A stretch of DNA of 64,000 nt from JBFWWP01 sp050246115 (GTDB lineage Bacteria > Planctomycetota > UBA8108 > UBA1146 > JAJFFE01), in NCBI GenBank assembly GCA_050246115.1, contig JBFWWP010000013.1:62001-126000 (forward strand). Direction: 5' to 3'. Within the stretch, counting starts at the first letter, position 1, and each line of letters starts with the position of its first letter. Positions 16,600 to 24,836 of the stretch are shown here, in pieces. The notes beneath the pieces are model-generated. The model saw nothing but the letters and a program-made list of their open reading frames with translations, did not search any database and had not been told where the DNA came from. The position numbers were made by a program, and so were the translations under genes.

Positions 16600-18255
16600 G
16601 TGCGCAGAGACGAACTCGAGTTCGGCGAAGACCTCGTGCAACGCGGAGTCATCACCAAGTCCGGCCTCGAGGAGGCGGTCCAGTACGCCAAGAGCCGGCG
16701 TCAAGATCTGCGGCGCTCCCTGTCCGACGCCAAGATCCTCGCGCTCGAGGTGTTCGACCAACAGCGGGCCGAGTACTTCGGGATTCCGTACATGAATCTC
16801 GCGAACTTCCATGCCGACCCGCAGGCGCTCGCGCTGTTGCCGGAAGAAGTGTGCCGTAGCGAGATCCTCGTGCCCTTGTTCCAGACCGACACGAGCCTGG
16901 CAGTGGCCGTGGCCGATCCCACCAATCTGGTGGCCATCGACCAAGTTCGCAACGACACCGGGCTCGACATCGATCTGTACTATGCGCCCGCGGACGCCAT
17001 TCAAATGGCGCTCGAAACCAACTACGCATCGTCGATGTTCGCGCTCGGCGAGGGTGCTGAGATCGCGGTTCAAGAGCAAGACGTCCCCAAGATCGTCGAC
17101 TCGCTGCTGAAGCGTGCCATTCGTGACGGCGCGAGCGATGTGCACATCGAGCCGGGTGACACCCAGCTGCTCGTCCGGCAACGCGTCGACGGGAGCCTGC
17201 AGGAGGTACGGGCCTTCTCCAAGGAGCTGCAGGCGAACATGGTATCGCGGGTGAAGATCCTCGCGAGCCTGGACATCTCCGAGACCCGCGTACCCCAGGA
17301 TGGCAACGTCGAGATGAACCTGGCGGGCGAGAAGATCTCGCTGCGCGTCTCGACGACGCCGACCGTGCACGGTGAGAACGTGGTCCTCCGGCTTCTCGTG
17401 GGGTCCAAGGTCCGCATCGGTATCCAGTCGCTGGGCCTCGACGACGCCGTACGCGATCAGTTCGTGCAGCTGGTCAAACGTCCGCATGGAATGATCATCG
17501 TCACCGGCCCGACAGGCAGCGGCAAGACCACGACGCTCTACACCGCGCTCGATCTCCTGAACACCGTCGACAAAAACATCATGACCATCGAGGATCCGGT
17601 CGAATACAAAGTCGACCTGCTCCGGCAGATTCAGGTCAATGCGAAAGTCGGCCTCACGTTCGCCTCCGGCCTGCGCTCGATTCTACGCCAGGACCCCGAC
17701 ATCGTCATGGTCGGCGAGATCCGCGATCCAGAGACCGCCAGCGTGGCGGTGCAGGCAGCACTCACGGGCCACCTGGTCCTCACGACGCTTCACACCAACG
17801 ACGCCGCCGGCGCGGTCACGCGTTTGCTCCACATGGGCATCCCACCGTTCCTGGTGGCTTCGAGTCTCTCCGGAGTGATCGCGCAGCGGCTCGTGCGCAA
17901 GCTCTGCACCGAGTGCCGCGTGCCGAGTTCACCTCCGCCCGCCTTGGCTTCCTTGAGCACCGGCGGCCGGGAGCAGTGGTACGCGCCTACGGGCTGCGAT
18001 CGTTGTCGCCGCACGGGCTTTCGTGGGCGTGCCGGGATCCACGAACTGCTGCTGGTGACCCCCGAGATCGAGTCGTTGATCGTGGACGAGGCGCCCGCGT
18101 CGGCGTATGAGCAAGTCGCCATCGCCAACGGCATGGTGCGAATGTTCGACGACGGTGTCCGCAAGGTACGCCAGGGTCTGACGACGATCCAGGAGGTGCT
18201 CGCCGTGACCAACACAAGTCTCGAGCCCACGCGCGCCGCCGCGACTGTGTCATGA
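16600..18255 (+). CDS. Type II secretion / type IV pilus assembly ATPase (GspE/PilB family)
   Basis: A 551-residue hexameric ATPase that powers pilin polymerisation at the cytoplasmic face. The N-terminal MshEN/T2SSE-N domain is at about 1-150. Walker A G-P-T-G-S-G-K-T starts at residue 303, followed by Asp-box and Walker B D-I-V-M-V-G-E-I-R-D-P-E-T-A. The zinc-binding pair C-T-E-C-R and C-D-R-C-R is present, which is usual for GspE and PilB and absent from PilT. I chose the GTG at 16600, preceded by AAAGGA; the frame is open upstream but reads as non-coding. It overlaps the next gene by 4 bp. Confidence 0.92.
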   Translation: MRRDELEFGEDLVQRGVITKSGLEEAVQYAKSRRQDLRRSLSDAKILALEVFDQQRAEYFGIPYMNLANFHADPQALALLPEEVCRSEILVPLFQTDTSLAVAVADPTNLVAIDQVRNDTGLDIDLYYAPADAIQMALETNYASSMFALGEGAEIAVQEQDVPKIVDSLLKRAIRDGASDVHIEPGDTQLLVRQRVDGSLQEVRAFSKELQANMVSRVKILASLDISETRVPQDGNVEMNLAGEKISLRVSTTPTVHGENVVLRLLVGSKVRIGIQSLGLDDAVRDQFVQLVKRPHGMIIVTGPTGSGKTTTLYTALDLLNTVDKNIMTIEDPVEYKVDLLRQIQVNAKVGLTFASGLRSILRQDPDIVMVGEIRDPETASVAVQAALTGHLVLTTLHTNDAAGAVTRLLHMGIPPFLVASSLSGVIAQRLVRKLCTECRVPSSPPPALASLSTGGREQWYAPTGCDRCRRTGFRGRAGIHELLLVTPEIESLIVDEAPASAYEQVAIANGMVRMFDDGVRKVRQGLTTIQEVLAVTNTSLEPTRAAATVS

Positions 18256-19469
18256 CCACGTTTCACTGCCGAGCCTTGAATGCCAGCGGCCAACTCGTCG
18301 AGGAGTCGCGTGAGGGCGACTCGGTCGAAGCCATCATTGCCAGCCTAGAAAGCGGCGGCATGACCCCGCTCTCGGTTACGGCGAGAGCCAAGTCGGAAGC
18401 GGGCGTGATCACGCGCGGCATCGGCCGTGCGCGCGGGTGGAACGCCCGCGATCTGTCGGTGTTCTCACGACAGCTCTCGACCATGCTCGCCGCTTCGGTC
18501 CCGTTCGACGAAGCGCTCAACACGCTGGCAGGATACTCCAAGCCAGAACACGAAGTCGTGCTGCGCTCGCTGAGCGAGTCGGTGCGCCGCGGAGAGAGTC
18601 TCTCCCGAGCGCTCGAGGAGTTCCCGGAGGTGTTCCCGCGGACGTACGTGGCCACGGTAGCCGCTTCGGAGACCGTAGGACGGCTGGAGACCTCGTTGAT
18701 CGAACTCGCCAACGTCCTCGATTGGGAAACGCAGCTGCGCCGAGACGTGCGGGGCGCACTCCAGTATCCAGCGACCGTACTGGTGGCGATCGGCGTCGCC
18801 GTCATCGTGCTCCAGCAAGTCGTGGTGCCGCAGTTCTCGGGCTTCTTCGCGCGTCTCGGGAGCGACCTACCGCTGCCGACGAAGCTGCTCTTCGGCAGCG
18901 CCAATTTGGTCACGAACTACTGGTGGGCACTCCTGGCGGGCGCGGCCTTCTTGGCCGTGGCAGCGCGGCGCGCCATCGCTACCGAGCACGGTCGCTATTG
19001 GTTTCACAACTGGCTCATCCGGGTTCCGGTCGTCGGCACGCTGATCCATCGCATGCACCTGGCCCGGTTCGCACGCATCCTCGGCTTGCTCCAGAGCAGC
19101 GGTTTGCCGATCCTCTCGGCCCTCGAGCTCATGAAGGAAGCCTCGGGAAACGCCGTCATTGCCAAGCAACTCACGACCGTCCGCGAGCGAGTCGCAGCCG
19201 GAGAGTCACTCGGCGACGCGACCGGACGCCACAAGGTGTTCACGCCGATCGTCGTGAGCATGATCAAGATCGGCGAGGGCTCGGGACGTCTCGACATCGC
19301 CCTGGACATGGTCGCCCGCTACTATGAGGAGGAGAGCCGCGCCGCCCTGCGCGATCTCACCCGCTGGATCGAGCCCGCGCTGACGCTGTTCCTCGGCGGC
19401 TTCGTGCTGTTCTTGGCGCTCGCCATCTTCCTACCGTGGTGGGACATGACCAACCTCTACCAGCGCTGA
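18252..19469 (+). CDS. Inner-membrane platform protein (GspF/PilC family)
   Basis: A 405-residue polytopic protein with two T2SSF domains (about 70-190 and 275-395) and membrane segments near 170-190, 220-240 and 375-395. The motifs F-S-R-Q-L-S-T-M-L-A-A-S-V-P and F-A-R-I-L-G-L-L-Q-S-S-G-L-P begin the two repeats. It couples the assembly ATPase to the growing pilus or pseudopilus. It starts inside the preceding ATPase gene (ATGA overlap). The rest of the machinery resumes about 4.8 kb downstream. Confidence 0.92.
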   Translation: MTTFHCRALNASGQLVEESREGDSVEAIIASLESGGMTPLSVTARAKSEAGVITRGIGRARGWNARDLSVFSRQLSTMLAASVPFDEALNTLAGYSKPEHEVVLRSLSESVRRGESLSRALEEFPEVFPRTYVATVAASETVGRLETSLIELANVLDWETQLRRDVRGALQYPATVLVAIGVAVIVLQQVVVPQFSGFFARLGSDLPLPTKLLFGSANLVTNYWWALLAGAAFLAVAARRAIATEHGRYWFHNWLIRVPVVGTLIHRMHLARFARILGLLQSSGLPILSALELMKEASGNAVIAKQLTTVRERVAAGESLGDATGRHKVFTPIVVSMIKIGEGSGRLDIALDMVARYYEEESRAALRDLTRWIEPALTLFLGGFVLFLALAIFLPWWDMTNLYQR

Positions 19470-19542
19470 GCGCGTCTCCCTCGCCGCCCGTGCCCCGCGT
19501 CCGTCGTGACCGCGCTGGGCCTCCCGCACGCGACGCAGTTGC

Positions 19543-19571
19543 TTCACTTTCGCTGGGAAGAACGCTATCAT
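19543..19571 (+). promoter_or_regulatory. Possible promoter for the FG-GAP protein
   Basis: TTCACT and TATCAT are separated by 17 bp, about 170 bases before the ATG. The GCTATCA core recurs in the candidate promoter at 42640-42668. Confidence 0.35.
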
Positions 19572-19592
19572 CGCCCGCGGCTCGCTGCTTCG

Positions 19593-19622
19593 GCCGATAC
19601 CAAACAAGCCGATACCAACCAA
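19593..19622. repeat. 15-bp tandem duplication
   Basis: Two copies of GCCGATACCAAACAA, the second with one base changed, lie in the leader of the FG-GAP gene just downstream of its candidate promoter. Confidence 0.6.
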
Positions 19623-19739
19623 GTCGAGCGCACTGACTTCCGTTCGCACGCGGCGCCGTTTACGGGTGCCGAGGAGGCGGCTTCGCCGCAGCCACGAACG
19701 GGTGGAAGGCGCGGGGCCACGGGGCGCTAAGGAGTAGAG

Positions 19740-21746
19740 ATGGGTTCGTTAGGCGACGGCAACTCGTTCGCGCGCAGCGTCGGTGTCCTCGTCTCGCTGC
19801 CACGGCGCGGTGTTCATCGGGTGCGCGGTGTTCATCGGGTGCGCTGTGTTCATCGGGTGCGCGGTGTTCATCGGGTGCACTGTGCTCATCGGATGTTCTG
19901 GGTTCATCTGGTGCTCTGTGCGGTCTATGCAACCGCGGTCGTCGCGCAGTCGCAACCCTACTTCGTCGACGAAGCGGTACCCCGAGGCATCAACTACTCG
20001 ACTCCCGCAGGCAGCTTCCCTTCCGCGTACGGACTCGGCGTGGGACTCGTCGACCTCGACGATGACGGCGACCTCGATGCTGTGCTGGTCGGATCCGCCG
20101 GCGGCGAGATTGGACTCTACGAGAACACGGGAACCGGCGCGTTCGTCGCGCGCCCGCCGGGCGCCGCGGTGCCCGCGATCAGCGCCCTCTCCGGGATCGC
20201 CGCGGCAGACTTCGATGCCGACGGTGACCTGGACCTCTACATCTCGAACTGGGTCGGGCCGAACCTGTTGCTCGTCAACTCGGGCGGGTTCAACTTCGTG
20301 GACGTGGCGCCGAACCTGGGGGTCGCAGACATTGGGCCCGGCACGGGCTGCGCGTGGGGTGACGTCGACGGCGACGGCTGGCTCGACCTCTATGTCGTCA
20401 ATCGCACCGGCCAGTTCGGCGGCGCCGGTGGCGCGGGCGCTCCCAACCGCTTGTTCCGCAACCTCGGCAATGGAGGCTTCGCGCCGATGGCTGTCGGCAC
20501 CAGCGTGGAGGATCCGTTCGCCGGTTTCCAGGCGGTGTTCTTCGACTACGATCGCGACGGCGATGCCGACCTCTATCTATCGAACGACCGCGGGACCGAC
20601 GTCGGCAGCGGCAATCGTTTGTGGCGCAACGACGGCGGGTCGCTGGTGAACGTTTCTGCGGGTTCGGGGGCGGACGTGCGCATCGATTCCATGGGGGTCG
20701 CGGTCGGCGACTTGAACGCCGACGGCTATCTCGACCTCTACCTCACCAACACACCGGCAGGCAACCCGCTCCTGCTCAACCAACGGAACGGTACCTTCGC
20801 GGACTTCGCTTTCGTGGCCGGCGTGAGCGCCCACTGGACGGGTTGGGGAACTCACTTCTTCGACTTCGACAACGACGGCTGGCAAGAGCTGTTCGTCGCC
20901 AACTTCTACCAACGCAACTTCCTGTACGACTGCGACGGAGTGTTCCCGTGCACCGAACTGGGCCCGGCCACCGGCTTCGTCACGCCCGAAGGAACCCTCT
21001 GTACCGCAATCGGTGACATTGACGCCGATGGCGACATGGATCTGTTGGAGCAGGACTTCATGGCGCCGACGCGCCTCTTCGTCAACCAAGTGGGCCAGGG
21101 ATCCCATTGGCTCCAGGTCCGGCTGCGGGATGGCCCACCCAACACCCGCGCTGTCGGCGCGATCGTCGACGTTCGGGTTGGAGCGGTCACTCAGACGCAG
21201 TCGGTCGTGGTCAGTTCCGGATTCAAGACCACCTCGAGCTACGACCTCCACTTCGGCCTCGGTGCAGCGACCGTGGCCGACTCGCTGACGGTCACTTGGC
21301 CGGGAGGAGCGTCGCAACGGTGGATCGACGTACCGGGCGACCAAGTCCTGCTCGTGAACCGCACGGCGATGACCCAGGACTGCGACGGCAACGGAGTCGA
21401 CGACGCGGTGGACATTGCGAGCGCGACTTACCCGGACGCCAACGGCAATGGCGTCCCGGATCCATGCGACCCGCGCTTCATCCGGGGCGACGCCGACCTG
21501 TCCGGAACGATCCAGATTGCCGACGCCATCGTGCTCTTGGGGTACCTGTTCCAAGGCCGCCTGAGTGTGTGCCGAGATGCTCTCGACACGACCGACGACG
21601 GCTCGGTGAATCTCGCCGATGGGGTCACGCTACTACTCTATCTCTTCGGCTCCGGAGCTCCCTTTGCCCCGCCCCATGGAGCCTGTGGCATCGACCTGAC
21701 CGCGGACTCCTTGGACTGTAATGGCACGCTCGGCCCCTGCGACTGA
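19740..21746 (+). CDS. Secreted FG-GAP/ASPIC repeat protein with dockerin-like tail
   Basis: A 668-residue exported protein. After a His/Arg-rich repeat-encoded N-region, the hydrophobic signal is at about 52-69 with a probable cut after A-V-V-A. Residues about 90-450 contain at least seven calcium-binding FG-GAP/VCBS loops, such as D-L-D-D-D-G-D-L-D, D-F-D-A-D-G-D-L-D-L-Y and D-V-D-G-D-G-W-L-D. An ASPIC/UnbV domain follows at about 455-540, and a dockerin-like pair of EF-type loops at about 575-645. The C-terminal tag is C-G-I-D-L-T-x-D-S-L-D-C. The ATG follows TAAGGAG. It sits inside the pilus/secretion locus, so it could be a substrate of that machine (inference). Confidence 0.85.
   Translation: MGSLGDGNSFARSVGVLVSLPRRGVHRVRGVHRVRCVHRVRGVHRVHCAHRMFWVHLVLCAVYATAVVAQSQPYFVDEAVPRGINYSTPAGSFPSAYGLGVGLVDLDDDGDLDAVLVGSAGGEIGLYENTGTGAFVARPPGAAVPAISALSGIAAADFDADGDLDLYISNWVGPNLLLVNSGGFNFVDVAPNLGVADIGPGTGCAWGDVDGDGWLDLYVVNRTGQFGGAGGAGAPNRLFRNLGNGGFAPMAVGTSVEDPFAGFQAVFFDYDRDGDADLYLSNDRGTDVGSGNRLWRNDGGSLVNVSAGSGADVRIDSMGVAVGDLNADGYLDLYLTNTPAGNPLLLNQRNGTFADFAFVAGVSAHWTGWGTHFFDFDNDGWQELFVANFYQRNFLYDCDGVFPCTELGPATGFVTPEGTLCTAIGDIDADGDMDLLEQDFMAPTRLFVNQVGQGSHWLQVRLRDGPPNTRAVGAIVDVRVGAVTQTQSVVVSSGFKTTSSYDLHFGLGAATVADSLTVTWPGGASQRWIDVPGDQVLLVNRTAMTQDCDGNGVDDAVDIASATYPDANGNGVPDPCDPRFIRGDADLSGTIQIADAIVLLGYLFQGRLSVCRDALDTTDDGSVNLADGVTLLLYLFGSGAPFAPPHGACGIDLTADSLDCNGTLGPCD
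19805..19912. repeat. 18-bp minisatellite, six copies, in a signal-peptide region
   Basis: Six tandem units of GCGCGGTGTTCATCGGGT. The first four are nearly identical and the last two are decayed. In the gene frame each unit encodes R-G-V-H-R-V. The decayed copies encode the start of the hydrophobic signal core. In the next frame each unit encodes A-V-F-I-G-C. Confidence 0.9.
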
Positions 21747-21810
21747 AGAAGGTGCGCGCAACGGGAACGCAGCGCACGAGGGAGGCCGCCGGGGGTACGG
21801 AGTTTCGGGA

Positions 21811-21831
21811 GCCGGCGCGACCATCGCCGGC
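21811..21831. terminator. Hairpin between convergent FG-GAP gene and pcm
   Basis: GCCGGCG and CGCCGGC pair around a 7-nt loop between the two stop codons. It could terminate transcription from either side. No T-tract is present. Confidence 0.45.
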
Positions 21832-21835
21832 GGGA

Positions 21836-22483
21836 TCATCGTAAGTCCGAGCCGATGAGCGGCACGAATCGCACCGTCTCGAGCACTTCGGTGTAGAACG
21901 TCCCATCGCGCCGCTTCACGACCTCGAGCAGCGACTGGATCTCGTCGGTCGCACCCACGGGAATCACCAACCGGCCTCCCTCCGCGAGCTGCTCTTCGAG
22001 GGCCGGGGGAATGCTGGCCGCCGCTGCCGCCACCGAGATCCCCTGGTAGGGCGCGTGCTCGGGTAGGCCCAAAGTCCCGTCCGCGCACACGACATGCACG
22101 TGCGCGAACTCGCCGGCCTCCCGGAGGTTCGACATGGCCAACTCAGCGAGTTCGGGCACCCGCTCGACCGTCCACACCTCCCCAGCGAGGCACCCGAGAA
22201 TGGCGGCAGCGTAGCCGCACCCCGCGCCGATCTCGAGCACGCGATCGGTGGGCTGCAGTGCCAGCGCCTGCGCCATGGTCGCTACGACGTAGGGCTGCGA
22301 GATGGTCTGCCCCGACGGCAGTGGCAAGGCACAGTCCTCGCAGGCCCGAGCTCTCGATTCGGGTGGAACGAATCGGTCGCGCGGAACCCTGCGGAACGCA
22401 CCGAGCACCCGTGCATCCGAGATCCCCCGCGGCTCCAAGTGCCGCGTGATCATGCGGTCGCGCTCGAGTTCGAACCCCCGCAA
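21836..22483 (-). CDS. pcm: Protein-L-isoaspartate O-methyltransferase
   Basis: A 215-residue SAM-dependent methyltransferase that repairs isoaspartyl residues in aged proteins. Family hallmarks are R-D-x-F-V-P-P, the D-C-A-L-P-L-P-S-G-Q-T-I-S-Q-P segment at about 50-64, and the SAM loop V-L-E-I-G-A-G-C-G-Y. The start appears to be TTG at 22483, with AGGAAGGG upstream. The ATG at residue 11 (M-I-T-R-H-L) is a reasonable alternative. Confidence 0.93.
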   Translation of the reverse strand: MRGFELERDRMITRHLEPRGISDARVLGAFRRVPRDRFVPPESRARACEDCALPLPSGQTISQPYVVATMAQALALQPTDRVLEIGAGCGYAAAILGCLAGEVWTVERVPELAELAMSNLREAGEFAHVHVVCADGTLGLPEHAPYQGISVAAAAASIPPALEEQLAEGGRLVIPVGATDEIQSLLEVVKRRDGTFYTEVLETVRFVPLIGSDLR

Positions 22484-22510
22484 TCGCTCACCCTTCCTCG
22501 CCCGCGCGGC

Positions 22511-22893
22511 TCAGCGCCGAAAACGGTTCGCCTCCGCCTCCATGGCGTCGGCAATGACGTATGCAGTCTTGGCCAGCTCTTCGGCGGCATCGAGCAACTC
22601 GCGCTCGGACTTCGCTCCGGGTAAGGAGTCGCCCAAGAATAAGTTCGACATCTTGCCGTCGATTTGGGTCAGATTCAGCCGATCCGGAAAGCTCGAAACC
22701 GGAGGCGTAGCCTTAGTTCCGGTGAGGATTTCGAGGTTCTCGGATCGGTCGAAGGTGGCCCGAAGCGACGAGCAAGAGGGTGAAGTTATTCTTGGGCGAC
22801 TCCTAAGCACCCTTTGTAGCTCGAGAGCATCCCCGAAAGCGCCGCCATCGCAAAGTCGTCGCGCAGGCTCGGCCCGGACTCATCACGACTCAT
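22511..22893 (-). pseudogene. Small phage-type gene split by an inverted-repeat element
   Basis: Read on the minus strand from the ATG at 22893 (GGAGCGGAGC upstream), it encodes M-S-R-D-E-S-G, then D-D-F-A-M-A-A-L-S-G-M-L-S-S-Y-K-G-C. It then runs into the element at 22806-22622 and stops. Past the element the same frame resumes as P-G-A-K-S-E-R-E-L-L-D, then A-Y-V-I-A-D-A-M-E-A-E. Joined, the halves make about 65 residues with the A-x-x-A-L-x-G-x-L plus A-Y-x-I-A-D-A-M layout that I associate with small phage-encoded proteins. The downstream half could still be translated from an ATG inside the element, which is why an uninterrupted 99-codon frame exists here. Confidence 0.6.
22622..22806. 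repeat. 185-bp inverted-repeat element, copy 2 (MITE-like)
   Basis: Same family as 15917-16017 but inverted, with about 84 bp extra between the core and one end. Both end repeats carry AATAA where both arms of copy 1 carry AATGA. It splits a small gene at what reads as a codon boundary. Confidence 0.8.
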
Positions 22894-23111
22894 GCTCCGC
22901 TCCCTTCTCGCTGCCACCGTTCTCATGCCCGAGAACCACTCGGAACGCCCTTCCACGAAGCGGAACCCTGCCGCGCGCGGGCGACACCTAAACAAGTCGG
23001 GCTCGCTTCGTCGGACTCACCTTGCAGCCGCAGTGCCATATCGGCGACCAATCGTCGCCGATGGGGTGCGCCCTCGCGCAGGGGACCGAGGCGGTTGCCA
23101 GCAACCACTCG

Positions 23112-24086
23112 TCAGCGCGACGAGAGCTCGTCGGGGCCACGACGCCCAGGGATCGCAAGCGCCAACCCGACCGCGATCAGCAACAGCCAGCTGAGCACGC
23201 CATCGACCAAGTCGCGCGAGCCGAAGAACCAAGTCGGTTGCTCGGGAACCACACGAAGAAAGCCCCCATCCATCTTGAGGAAGAAGACCACGCCGGCGTG
23301 GACGCCGACAGCAGCCGCGAGGCCGCGCGTCCTATGGACCACGAGGCTCAGGATCAAGCCGAACAGGAACAGCCCGACCCCCGGGGCTGGGTTCTCCAAG
23401 GGGCCCTGCCACCCGCGCTCGATCACTGACCCGGCGGCATCCAGCCACTCGAAGACGCTCTGCCGTGTCCCTGGGATGTGAGCCGAGCGCGACGCACCGG
23501 CCGGTACTCGCAGGTAGTGCAGCCAGGCGAACAGGAGACTCCCGAGCACCGCGCCTCGCAAACGGCCCAACCACCCAGCCAGCAAGCTCCACAAGCCGCC
23601 GCGAAAGAGCGCCTCCTCGACCGCCGCCAGCAGGACCCCGCCGACCGCGTGAGTAGCCAGCTTGCGGACGAGACGCGCTCCGCCGATCGGATCCGCGCGC
23701 CAGTCTTGAACTCCGGCCTCGAGCCGCAGCCAAGCGTCGAACGCAAGCGTGGCGAGCGAGAGGGCGTACGCGATCGCGAACCGGCGACCGGGGCAGGGTC
23801 CCAGGGCGGCGCGCAGTCGGGAACGGGATGGCAAACCGAGCGCTGCAATCAGAGTCATGACCACGGTCACGGCGACTGCCCGCGAAAGCACTCGTTCGAG
23901 CCCCCAGCCGTCGACCTGGGCCGCTCGCGGTACCACCCAGGCACTGATGCCGGTGGCAACCACGAGCGTAACCGCTGCCCAGCGCCAGCGGATCGCTGCC
24001 ACCCGGCGTACGTCACCACCGCGCGCGTCACGCTCTCCCGAGTCTCCGCCCGGAGTTCCGCACGAGGAGGCCTCGTTCGTCCTCAC
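23112..24086 (-). CDS. CPBP-family intramembrane metalloprotease
   Basis: A 324-residue polytopic protein with about seven membrane segments and the CPBP (Abi/CAAX-like) motifs. E157-E158-A-L-F-R162-G is followed by F-A-W-L-H190 and a later V-H-A-G, as in type II CAAX endopeptidases. Substrates of bacterial members are mostly unknown. The start is GTG, and no strong Shine-Dalgarno is seen. It lies within the secretion locus on the opposite strand. Confidence 0.85.
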   Translation of the reverse strand: MRTNEASSCGTPGGDSGERDARGGDVRRVAAIRWRWAAVTLVVATGISAWVVPRAAQVDGWGLERVLSRAVAVTVVMTLIAALGLPSRSRLRAALGPCPGRRFAIAYALSLATLAFDAWLRLEAGVQDWRADPIGGARLVRKLATHAVGGVLLAAVEEALFRGGLWSLLAGWLGRLRGAVLGSLLFAWLHYLRVPAGASRSAHIPGTRQSVFEWLDAAGSVIERGWQGPLENPAPGVGLFLFGLILSLVVHRTRGLAAAVGVHAGVVFFLKMDGGFLRVVPEQPTWFFGSRDLVDGVLSWLLLIAVGLALAIPGRRGPDELSSR

Positions 24087-24304
24087 ACTACACCGCGACC
24101 TTTCCGGACGTTCGCGCCCACGCGGCGAAGAACCCGCAAGCCGTGGCGCTCAAGTTCGCGTGCCTTCGCAACCGAAACACAGAGCGGGGACTGAACTGCC
24201 TGGACGATCGACCATGCAGCGTACCGAAGGGGTAAACGGGGTCCGGCATCGGGAGCGATCTCGAACGCAGCCGACCATGATACGGATCAGCGGAGGAACA
24301 CGGA

Positions 24305-24745
24305 ATGGTCGTCCCGATTCAGCGGCACAGAGGATTCACCCTGATCGAGTTGGTGATCGTGATCGTGATCTTGGGCATCCTGGCGTCGGTAGCGATTCCC
24401 AAGTTCTTCGATCTCACGGCGGACGCCAAGGAAGCCTCTTGCAAGGCGGCTCTGGGTCAAGTTCGGGGCGCCATTGCGAACTACTACGCGTACACCGCCA
24501 CGCCGACGGGTGGCGGCACGCCCGCATGGCCGTCTCTGGCGGCCGTCGAAGATGGCTCCACGGTTCTCGAAGGACCCGTTCCCGACAATCCCTACTCCTC
24601 CGGTGGCACGCCGAACGACGTCGCCGCGGGCACGACCAAGGGCACGCCGGTGACCGCCGGAACGACGGGTGGCTGGTGCTACAAGGCCGCGACCGGGCAG
24701 TTCTGGGCCGACACGGCGAGCGGCACCGGCGAGGCTGCTTGGTAG
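24305..24745 (+). CDS. Type IV pilin / pseudopilin (MSHA-like)
   Basis: A 146-residue prepilin with a short basic leader, the cleavage site R-G|F-T-L-I-E-L with Glu at +5, and a hydrophobic N-terminal helix. The following P-K-F-F-D-L-T-A-D-A-K resembles MSHA-type pilins. Two cysteines (about 47 and 125) could form a disulphide loop in the Gly/Thr-rich C-terminal head. GGAGGA lies 7 bases before the ATG. It is the only pilin in the window and leads the M-N-O-P-secretin genes. No prepilin peptidase is present here. Confidence 0.92.
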   Translation: MVVPIQRHRGFTLIELVIVIVILGILASVAIPKFFDLTADAKEASCKAALGQVRGAIANYYAYTATPTGGGTPAWPSLAAVEDGSTVLEGPVPDNPYSSGGTPNDVAAGTTKGTPVTAGTTGGWCYKAATGQFWADTASGTGEAAW

Positions 24746-24836
24746 CAAGTAGAGCGGCCTCGTCGCAGCTGCACGATCGCCGTTCGACGCCGTGACCTTC
24801 GCTCGAATCTCCCCCTCGTAGTCGCGAATAGGTTCG

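Noticed and set aside
19783..20649. 288-codon plus-strand frame starting with hydrophobic A-V-F-I-G-C repeats
   Set aside because: Considered as the true start with a frameshift, but the FG-GAP frame has its own ribosome binding site and signal core. The rest of this frame is Ser/Thr/Arg shadow.
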